DNA of 40,618 nucleotides, taken from DASPJQ01 sp035299065. GTDB taxonomy: Bacteria; Bacteroidota; Bacteroidia; Flavobacteriales_D; UBA2798. Below are positions 32,678-39,115 of the stretch, in pieces (the first letter of the stretch is position 1; the number at the start of each line of letters is the position of its first letter). A model generated the notes under the pieces. It was not told where the DNA came from and did no database searches. It saw only the letters and a program-made list of their open reading frames with translations. Location of the stretch: positions 1 to 40,618 of the forward strand of contig DATGXI010000001.1 of NCBI GenBank assembly GCA_035299065.1, given 5' to 3'. Position numbers and translations under genes: made by a program.

Positions 32678-34477
32678 GTGGCGAAAAAAATAAACATTAA
32701 GTACGAATGGTTCATTGAGTACATCCACTCAAAATTAAATCCCCTGCAGTTTTTATTGTTGTCAAGCTTTTTGGTGGGATTAACCGCAGCTACCGCAGCC
32801 ATTATTTTGAAACGGATTGTTTTTCATTTACACGACCTGATTACCTACAATTACAAATTACAGTACAGTTATTTTATTTATTTACTTTTCCCTTTAATAG
32901 GTATTTTTCTTACAGTTGTCCTGGTCAAAAAAGTATTTCGCACCAAACTCGAAAAGGGAAATTCACTCATCATTCATGCCATTCACAAAAGATCGGCCAT
33001 TATTGATAAAGTGCACATGTACCTGCATGTTATTACCGGAGCGGTTACGGTTGGCTTTGGTGGATCAACAGGACTGGAGTCACCCATTGTGCTTACCGGA
33101 TCAGCAATTGGTTCCAATTATGCGCGAACCTACCAGATTTCGTATAAAGACCGCTTACTTTTAATTGCCAGTGGTGCAGCTGCAGGTATTGGTGCTGCGT
33201 TTAATGCGCCCATTTCAGGCGTGTTGTTTGCGTTTGAGGTAATCCTGGTTAATGCTTCGGTATCTGCATTCATTCCCATTATCATTGCATCGGCAACAGG
33301 TGCTATTTTGTCAAAAATATTTTTGAATGAGGGAATTCTCCTCAACTTTAAGCTAAAAGAAGCATTTAACTACTATAATATACCTTTCTATTTATTGCTT
33401 GCCTTATTGTGTGGATTTGTTTCGGTGGTGTACGCTAAAATATTTACCGGCACCGAATCGTATTTTAAAAAATTAAAAATGAATGCCTATGGCAAAGCTT
33501 TGCTTGGTGGAATTCTGATTGCCGGGTTATGTTTGTTTTTGCCGCCTTTGTTTGGTGAAGGGTATTCCAGCATAAAGGATCTGGCCGATTTACGTCCAGA
33601 TAAACTTATGGAAAAAAGCATTCTCAAAGATTTTATTACAGGTCCCTGGATGATGTTGCTTTTTCTTGTGCTTGTTTTTATTTTTAAAGCAGTTGCCGTA
33701 GGAATAACATTGGGAACAGGTGGCAATGGCGGAAATTTTGCCCCTTCATTGTTGGTTGGTGCATTTTTGGGATTTTCCTTTTCATACGCTTTGATGCAGT
33801 TTGGTTTTAAAGACATTCCAAGCAATAATTTTTGCCTGGTGGCCATGGCAGGTATATTAAGCGGAGTGTTTCACGCGCCTCTTGCAGCCATATTCCTTAT
33901 TGCAGAAATAACGGGCGGATATGAACTGTTTTTACCACTTATGATCGTTTCAGCGCTTAGTTATATGATATCGCGTTATTTTGACAATTATTCAATGGAT
34001 ACCAAAAAATTATTCCTGCAAGGTGTTTTCAGAAAAGAAAGTATTGACGACATCGCATTAAAATCAATGCACACAGGCGAATTGTTGGAAAATGACCATG
34101 TAACCATTCATGAGCAAATGTCATTGACCGATGTGGTGAACATGATTATGCGTTCTGATAAAAACACATTTGCAGTTATAACAAGAGAGAATAAATTTAC
34201 CGGCCTGATTAAAACCGATGACATAAAAAAATATTTACTGGACCCGGAATCACAATTGGAACTGACAGCTGCCGATGTAACCAGTGCAGCAGCAGCCATG
34301 ATCCTTGACAAAGACTCCATGAAAACGGTCATGAATAAGTTTGAAGAAACTGAAGCTTGGATACTGCCGGTTGTGGACGAAAAAATGGAATACAAGGGAT
34401 TCATTAACCGCAATAAAATGTTTGAGCAGTACAGGTTACAGGTTCAGCAAATAAGAAATGAAGCGAAGAGAGTTTAG
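32678..34477 (+). CDS. CLC-family chloride channel/antiporter with CBS-like tail
   Basis: A 599-residue CLC protein. GFGGSTGLESPIVLTGSAIGSN (127-148) holds the gating glutamate E134 in GLESP. GAAFNAPISGVLFAFE holds the inner proton glutamate, and GTGGNGGNFAPSLLVGAFLG corresponds to the GxFxP motif. Having both glutamates fits an anion/H+ antiporter rather than a channel. The usual GSGIP loop is replaced by GNSLI (94-98), so the selectivity serine position is altered. After the membrane domain come two CBS-like units (about 465-590), which in the family bind nucleotides. The start is GTG at 32678; no ATG fits. Confidence 0.93.
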   Translation: MAKKINIKYEWFIEYIHSKLNPLQFLLLSSFLVGLTAATAAIILKRIVFHLHDLITYNYKLQYSYFIYLLFPLIGIFLTVVLVKKVFRTKLEKGNSLIIHAIHKRSAIIDKVHMYLHVITGAVTVGFGGSTGLESPIVLTGSAIGSNYARTYQISYKDRLLLIASGAAAGIGAAFNAPISGVLFAFEVILVNASVSAFIPIIIASATGAILSKIFLNEGILLNFKLKEAFNYYNIPFYLLLALLCGFVSVVYAKIFTGTESYFKKLKMNAYGKALLGGILIAGLCLFLPPLFGEGYSSIKDLADLRPDKLMEKSILKDFITGPWMMLLFLVLVFIFKAVAVGITLGTGGNGGNFAPSLLVGAFLGFSFSYALMQFGFKDIPSNNFCLVAMAGILSGVFHAPLAAIFLIAEITGGYELFLPLMIVSALSYMISRYFDNYSMDTKKLFLQGVFRKESIDDIALKSMHTGELLENDHVTIHEQMSLTDVVNMIMRSDKNTFAVITRENKFTGLIKTDDIKKYLLDPESQLELTAADVTSAAAAMILDKDSMKTVMNKFEETEAWILPVVDEKMEYKGFINRNKMFEQYRLQVQQIRNEAKRV

Positions 34478-34482
34478 TAGTT

Positions 34483-34508
34483 CACAGCTTCAGCTGTGGG
34501 GTTTTCTA
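34483..34508 (+). terminator. Hairpin after the CLC gene, probable terminator
   Basis: CACAGC (34483-34488) and GCTGTG (34493-34498) form a perfect six-base stem with a TTCA loop six bases after the stop codon, followed by GGGGTTTTCT. The T-tract is short. It may act as a terminator or be a REP-like repeat. Confidence 0.45.
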
Positions 34509-34568
34509 TAGCATTCGGTTTCAGATTAATGTTTACAATGAGTATCAGCGTTAAAAAGAAGCAGAAAA

Positions 34569-34976
34569 TCACTGCACGCCCGGCATGGCTACATTTATCT
34601 GCAAACAATGGCTTCGTTCCTGGTCAATTTCAGGATTATTTACCTGGCATTCACCATAACCCTCCTTTACCACCCGAATGGATTTAATATCGTACCCATA
34701 GTATCCACCAGCATATCCTGCCGAATCGGTTACAAGTTTTACCGTGTCCAGCTCGTAGGCAAGATATACTTCAAGACCATATATGTACTTTCCTGTAATT
34801 TTATCGGTGCCGTTAATGGTTATGGGGCAAATGGTTGTGTCAACCACTACTGACTGGTCAATGGTTATCTGGCATTCACTAGAAATATTGGTGGACAAAG
34901 GTTCTTCTTTTATTTTTTCCCCGCCACACGCAGCTAAAAGAAGTATGAGTAGAGATAAGGAATAAGCTAATTTCAT
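34569..34976 (-). CDS. Lipoprotein of unknown function
   Basis: A 135-residue lipoprotein. The signal MKLAYSLSLLILLLAA is followed by CGGEKIKEEP, a clear lipobox. The mature domain is beta-rich, with four further cysteines (SECQIT, TTICPIT, GECQVN, SHCLQI) that could form two disulfides. VYLAYELDTVKLVTDSAGYAGGYYG looks like a small Ig-like or carboxypeptidase-regulatory-like fold. Its ATG overlaps the stop of the Rieske gene by four bases (ATGA), so translation is coupled. No family recognised. Confidence 0.8.
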   Translation of the reverse strand: MKLAYSLSLLILLLAACGGEKIKEEPLSTNISSECQITIDQSVVVDTTICPITINGTDKITGKYIYGLEVYLAYELDTVKLVTDSAGYAGGYYGYDIKSIRVVKEGYGECQVNNPEIDQERSHCLQINVAMPGVQ

Positions 34977-35332
34977 TTGAAAAAGGAAAAAACAGTTTTT
35001 TTGAAACCAACATACAATTTATTCTCCTCTTCTTTGATGGGAAAAACCTCAAGATACAAGCCGGCACCTTTTCCATTTTCCAGGTCAAAAGCAAAACGGT
35101 GCCAGGGACAAATAACTTTTTTATCGTCAGCGCAAATGCTTTTGCTCATTTCCATAAACTGGTGAGGGCAACGGTTTTCAAATGCGTAAATGCTATCATC
35201 GGGATAGCGGGTAAGGCACATGTCGTATTTTCCAACACTCAGGCGCTGGATTTTTTGCAGTGGAATTTTCTTCCTAAATTCCACCGCGTTTGATGATATT
35301 CTTACCCAACGGGTAACTTCCTTAAATGGCAT
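34973..35332 (-). CDS. Small Rieske [2Fe-2S] protein
   Basis: A 119-residue single-domain Rieske protein. The two cluster motifs are C55-P-H57 and C75-P-W-H78, as in ENRCPHQFMEM and KVICPWHRFAFD. The CPWH form is that of ferredoxin-like and dioxygenase-associated Rieske proteins rather than bc1 proteins, which carry disulfide cysteines. There is no signal peptide, so it is cytosolic. It overlaps both neighbours (TAATG with the DUF4476 gene before it, ATGA with the lipoprotein gene after it). No oxygenase or reductase partner is nearby, so its electron partners are unknown. Confidence 0.92.
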   Translation of the reverse strand: MPFKEVTRWVRISSNAVEFRKKIPLQKIQRLSVGKYDMCLTRYPDDSIYAFENRCPHQFMEMSKSICADDKKVICPWHRFAFDLENGKGAGLYLEVFPIKEEENKLYVGFKKTVFSFFK

Positions 35333-35985
35333 TACTTGTTTGAAATATATTGTTCAAGTTCATTTTTATTGCTACTAAAGCCAAATGTTTTTGAAACAAT
35401 AAAATAAGATCCCTTATCGGCACAATAATCATAGGCATACTTGGCAAATTCCAGGCGATTGCTGTCAAATGAATACAATTCGCAAATGCGTTTTATTTGT
35501 GCACTGGTAAAGTTGGCCTTGGCAGCATACATTTTAGAACGTTCCAGCAATTTGCTGTCGAGTCCTGATTCTTTCAATTCGGCAAACATCTCATTAAATG
35601 CACTTTCATTACAGCCGTAAGTGGGTTGGTTGTTTTGTGAGGAATACCCACTGTTGTTATTGCACCAGGTTTCGTTCTCGCACCAGGTAGTGTTGAGTAT
35701 GACCAACTCGCCATTTAAAGTAAGTTCAGCAATAACCCTTTTTCCATCGTGAAGCCGAACCGTGCCGTCAAAAAGGTATGAATATGAATTGCCATATTTA
35801 ACCTTGAGCTTTACATTTCCTGATTCAAGATCAAAAAATCGAAATTTGCCTGTGCTGTTTTTTTGTACCTGGTCACTTACCGTAACCTCCAATGTGCCAC
35901 CTTCGGCTACTTTTAAAAACAGTTCGGCTGCATGCGCCTGAAATGAAAATAAAAAACCAATAAGCAGAACAGTAACGTATTTCAT
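35332..35985 (-). CDS. DUF4476 domain secreted protein, first paralogue
   Basis: A 217-residue exported protein with signal peptide MKYVTVLLIGFLFSFQAHA. An N-terminal beta domain (20-100; ELFLKVAEGGTLEVTVSDQ, FRFFDLESGNVKLKV) is joined by a Cys/Asn-rich linker with CENETWC to a C-terminal helical DUF4476 domain (about 125-217; LLERSKMYAAKANFTSAQIKRICELYSFD, then RLEFAKYAYDYCADK). The DUF4476 function is unknown. It is a tandem paralogue of the gene at 35989, three bases upstream, and its stop overlaps the Rieske start. Confidence 0.9.
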   Translation of the reverse strand: MKYVTVLLIGFLFSFQAHAAELFLKVAEGGTLEVTVSDQVQKNSTGKFRFFDLESGNVKLKVKYGNSYSYLFDGTVRLHDGKRVIAELTLNGELVILNTTWCENETWCNNNSGYSSQNNQPTYGCNESAFNEMFAELKESGLDSKLLERSKMYAAKANFTSAQIKRICELYSFDSNRLEFAKYAYDYCADKGSYFIVSKTFGFSSNKNELEQYISNK

Positions 35986-35988
35986 AAG

Positions 35989-36699
35989 TTAGTGTTTACT
36001 GTCAATGAATTTGTCCAGGTCACTGCCATAACTCTGGAATGAAAAAACCGATGAGAGTTCATAGTAATTGTTTTTATCAATGCAAAAGTCATAAGCAAAT
36101 TTCGCGTAATCAAGTTTATAATTGTCAAAGTCCATTAGCTTGCATATTTCGCCAATTTGCTTTGTGGTTAGGAAATTTTTTTTCATAATGCTTTTTGCTT
36201 TTTCTACTTTTTGGTAATCAGAAATTTCAGCATCAATAATTTTTTTCATCTCAGCGAATTTTTCGTTTGAAGGGGCTGAAGGCCCGGCAGCAACTGGCGG
36301 AGGTGGAGGAGGGGGTGGTGTGTTTTGATTGTAAGTACTGTTACTTCCATTTGTATTTTCGGTATACCAGTTTGCGTAAGTAACCTTAATATTGGCAATG
36401 GTTGTTATTCCGCCTGCGGCATTCATTTCAGCAACCAGGCGTTCATTTGGTTGCAAGGTAATGCTTCCATCAAATACAAGTGTTCCGGTATTGCCATCGC
36501 TGATCTTAACCGCAATTGTGCCGGCTTGAAGATCAAAAAATCTGTATACGTTACTTAAATTGGTTTGGTACTGGTCACCCACCAATGCCGTGTGTTGTCC
36601 ACTTCGGTTAATCTTTAAAAAGAATTCAGAGGCCTTGGCGGCATTAAAACCGAATAAACCAAGTGTTGCAAGTGTAATTTTTGTAAAAATTGGATTCAT
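35989..36699 (-). CDS. DUF4476 domain secreted protein, second paralogue with proline linker
   Basis: A 236-residue exported protein, the first gene of the operon. The signal is MNPIFTKITLATLGLFGFNA. The beta domain (24-105; FFLKINRSGQHTALVGDQ, YRFFDLQAGTIAVKI) aligns clearly with that of the paralogue at 35332. It is followed by an Asn/Thr-rich stretch and a run of eight prolines (128-135). The DUF4476 domain (about 147-236) has KAKSIMKKNFLTTKQIGEICKLM and KLDYAKFAYDFCIDK. The proline run suggests an extended spacer between two folded domains. Function unknown. Confidence 0.9.
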   Translation of the reverse strand: MNPIFTKITLATLGLFGFNAAKASEFFLKINRSGQHTALVGDQYQTNLSNVYRFFDLQAGTIAVKISDGNTGTLVFDGSITLQPNERLVAEMNAAGGITTIANIKVTYANWYTENTNGSNSTYNQNTPPPPPPPPVAAGPSAPSNEKFAEMKKIIDAEISDYQKVEKAKSIMKKNFLTTKQIGEICKLMDFDNYKLDYAKFAYDFCIDKNNYYELSSVFSFQSYGSDLDKFIDSKH

Positions 36700-36767
36700 A
36701 AAAATTGTTTTGTTGAAGTTTCTTTAAGAACCGTGCCAAAAAAATCGTGTTAACATAAAAATAACAA

Positions 36768-38417
36768 TTATTGAAGCAGTACTTTGGCGTTTGCAAGGGC
36801 TTCGGGGGTCAGTTTTTCACCACTTAACATCTTGGCAATTTCTTCAATACGGTTGTTTTCGTCCAGCTTAATAAGGCGCGAAACGGTTTTATTGCCTTTT
36901 GTGCTTTTCATAACCTTGTAATGGTAATTTCCTTTTACAGCTACCTGTGGTAAATGGGTAATGGAAAACACCTGTATGTGTGCACTTATCTTTTTCATGA
37001 TCTCACCCATTTTGCCGGCAACTTCACCTGAAACACCTGAATCAATTTCGTCAAATATCATGGTTTGCAAATTCTTTTTACCGGCAATAATACTTTTTAT
37101 GGCCAGCATCAGGCGTGCAAATTCGCCACCTGAGGCAACTTTTTGTACTGGTTTTGGATCACTCCCTTTATTCGCTGTAAATAAAAAGTCAATGCTGCAA
37201 TTTCCAAAAGCATTTAAGTCTTTTGTTTCTTCCAGTTTTACCACAAATTTTGCATGTGGCATATTTAAATCGGCAAGTATGGCGGCTATTTTCTTTTCAA
37301 TGGGGGCAACCTGCTTTTGGCGGCTTTCAAACAGTTCTTTTCCTTTGGTACGCAGGTCTTTTTCAGCCTTTTCAATTTCTTTGTTGAGCTGTTCAATTTT
37401 ATCACTTAATCCGTCAGCATAAATTAGTTTTCCTGACAACTGTTCGCGTATTACAATTAATTCAGTAACGGTTTTTACGCGATGTTTGACCATTAAATTA
37501 TTAAGCAGGTCAGAACGTGATTCCAGTTCTTCAAGTTTAGCAGGATTGTTACTTATACCAGCCGATAAATCTTCCAATTCGGCAGTTATGTCTTTTAATT
37601 CAATTAAACTGGACTCAACGCGGGTACGCAACGATGCAAAATTTTCATCGGGCAATTTTATTTTGGACAAAACCGCGCTTAATTCTTTCACAAGCGCGTT
37701 AGTTCCCTGCGGGTTATCCAGTATTTCAAAAGCGTGAGATAATTGTAGTTTAATGGCATCAGCATTGGCTAATTTCTCAATCTCGCTCTCCAGGCCGTCC
37801 TCTTCGCCCTCTTTTAGCTCAGCTTTACTTAACTCTTCAAATAAATAGGTATTATAATCTTTTTCCTTTTGCTCATTGGCTTGCTGCTCTTCCAGTAAAG
37901 CCAAAGCATTTTTTTTTGCCTTATACGAATCAAAAGAACTGGTAAATGTTGCAGCGTGTTCAATTGTTCCGGCAAAAGAGTCCAGTACTTCAAACTGGTT
38001 TAAGCTATTGGCAATTTCAAGTGTTTGGTGTTGTGAATGTACATCAACCAGGTGTTGTGTTATTTCTTTAATGAGTTGTACAGTTGCCGGTGTATCGTTT
38101 ATAAACGAACGCGATTTTCCATTGGGAGCAATTTCCCTTCGAATAAAGCATGAGGCATCGGTATCAAACCCTTTTTCTTCCAGAAATTTGTCAAGCTCTT
38201 TTGATTTGATTTCAAATTCAGCTTCCACAATGCATTTTTGGTTTTTATCCTGCAGCGCATCCGATTCAGCCCGTGCGCCAAGAATCAGGCTTAGGGCATC
38301 CATGATAATTGATTTTCCGGCACCGGTTTCACCCGTTATAACGTTAAATCCTTTTTCAAAATGAACGTCAAGTTCTTCAATGAGGGCGTAATTTTTTATG
38401 TATAATTTTTTGAGCAT
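36768..38417 (-). CDS. recN: DNA repair protein RecN
   Basis: An SMC-like ATPase that acts early at double-strand breaks. The start chosen is ATG at 38417, giving MLKKLYIKNYALIEELDVHF, the standard family opening; an upstream TTG adds 12 poorly supported residues. Length 549 is normal. Walker A is GETGAGKS (29-36), a long coiled coil covers about 150-400, the ABC signature is VASGGEFARLMLAIKS, and Walker B is TMIFDEIDSGVSG. A final ITHLPQVA switch is present. It stands alone on the reverse strand, 68 bases upstream of the DUF4476 operon. Confidence 0.97.
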   Translation of the reverse strand: MLKKLYIKNYALIEELDVHFEKGFNVITGETGAGKSIIMDALSLILGARAESDALQDKNQKCIVEAEFEIKSKELDKFLEEKGFDTDASCFIRREIAPNGKSRSFINDTPATVQLIKEITQHLVDVHSQHQTLEIANSLNQFEVLDSFAGTIEHAATFTSSFDSYKAKKNALALLEEQQANEQKEKDYNTYLFEELSKAELKEGEEDGLESEIEKLANADAIKLQLSHAFEILDNPQGTNALVKELSAVLSKIKLPDENFASLRTRVESSLIELKDITAELEDLSAGISNNPAKLEELESRSDLLNNLMVKHRVKTVTELIVIREQLSGKLIYADGLSDKIEQLNKEIEKAEKDLRTKGKELFESRQKQVAPIEKKIAAILADLNMPHAKFVVKLEETKDLNAFGNCSIDFLFTANKGSDPKPVQKVASGGEFARLMLAIKSIIAGKKNLQTMIFDEIDSGVSGEVAGKMGEIMKKISAHIQVFSITHLPQVAVKGNYHYKVMKSTKGNKTVSRLIKLDENNRIEEIAKMLSGEKLTPEALANAKVLLQ

Positions 38418-38427
38418 TTTCCTTTTT

Positions 38428-38484
38428 TTTGCCACGAAGATACTAAGGCACAAAGTTTAAAGTGATTCAAGGCGCAAAGATTCC
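38428..38484. repeat. Intergenic repeat of the CACGAAG/GGCACAAAG type
   Basis: Upstream of recN the DNA reads GCCACGAAGATACTAAGGCA followed by CAAAG and a second, degenerate copy near 38472 (GGCGCAAAG). Related sequence on the other strand (TGCCTATGTGGTTA at 9232-9245; TATGTATCTATGTGGTTA at 27183-27200) occurs in two other gaps of this window. This kind of short repeat is widespread between genes in Bacteroidota; function unknown. Confidence 0.5.
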
Positions 38485-38502
38485 TCGGCTCTCAAATATA
38501 GC

Positions 38503-39105
38503 TTATTTCCTGAACGATTTTATAATGTGAATAAATGGAAAATAAACAGGCATAAAATCATACCATTTAAGTGTGTCGGGCTCAACTTCCTCGTGCATAG
38601 GATTGTACTTGTGGTTCCAATTGTACCTTTGTTGATAATAGTGGTCCCAGTATTTTTTGGCGCGTAAATTGGCATCAACCTCGGCCCTGTTTTTACAGTG
38701 TTGTTTAAGGCTATAACGGTAAGCGCTAACCAGGCTCGAAAGGCCGTACTTAAACAAATAAACGGGACCACTTTTTAGGCTTTGCAAATAATGTCCGTAC
38801 TCGTGCTGAAAAAGCCGCTGACTGGGGTTGCCGTTTATCTCTCTATCGCCAACTATAAACAAACCCAATGTAAAGGCACCAAATCTGCTTTTGCAACGTA
38901 CAATTGTTGCCCCGTTGGAGTACGTTACCCGCTTCACCCGAAAAAAAACAAGGTAAAACAAGGCGCTCAAAAAGCCGGTGGTTGTTTGCAGAATTTCCCA
39001 GGTGAAACGCGAAAAAACTTGTAAAACCTGTAAGTGAAAAGGATAATGTTTGTTGGGTATAAAAAGCCCGCCAACTAATTTTAAAAGATTCAGCACAAAC
39101 TGCAT
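38503..39105 (-). CDS. Membrane-associated protein with HEYGH motif
   Basis: A 200-residue conserved unknown. Residues about 32-55 (FTWEILQTTTGFLSALFYLVFF) form one hydrophobic segment. The motif RLFQHEYGHYLQS (about 117-129) contains HExxH, the zinc-binding signature of metallopeptidases, followed by LFKYGLSSLVSAYR. The protein is short for a peptidase and I see no certain third ligand, though E143 and D145 in NRAEVDANLRAKKYW are candidates. It begins 10 bases after the adenylate cyclase-HD gene stop, so it is likely in the same operon. Activity is uncertain. Confidence 0.75.
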   Translation of the reverse strand: MQFVLNLLKLVGGLFIPNKHYPFHLQVLQVFSRFTWEILQTTTGFLSALFYLVFFRVKRVTYSNGATIVRCKSRFGAFTLGLFIVGDREINGNPSQRLFQHEYGHYLQSLKSGPVYLFKYGLSSLVSAYRYSLKQHCKNRAEVDANLRAKKYWDHYYQQRYNWNHKYNPMHEEVEPDTLKWYDFMPVYFPFIHIIKSFRK

Positions 39106-39115
39106 TAAACAAAAA

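Noticed and set aside
36300..36325. GGAGGTGGAGGAGGGGGTGG-like repeat as a possible structural or CRISPR-like repeat
   Set aside because: It encodes the eight-proline linker of the DUF4476 protein on the other strand.
37876..38364. 162-codon forward open frame opposite recN
   Set aside because: Antisense to conserved recN sequence including the Walker A region.
38418..38453. Upstream TTG extension of recN
   Set aside because: The extension is encoded by an intergenic repeat and the family begins at the ATG at 38417.
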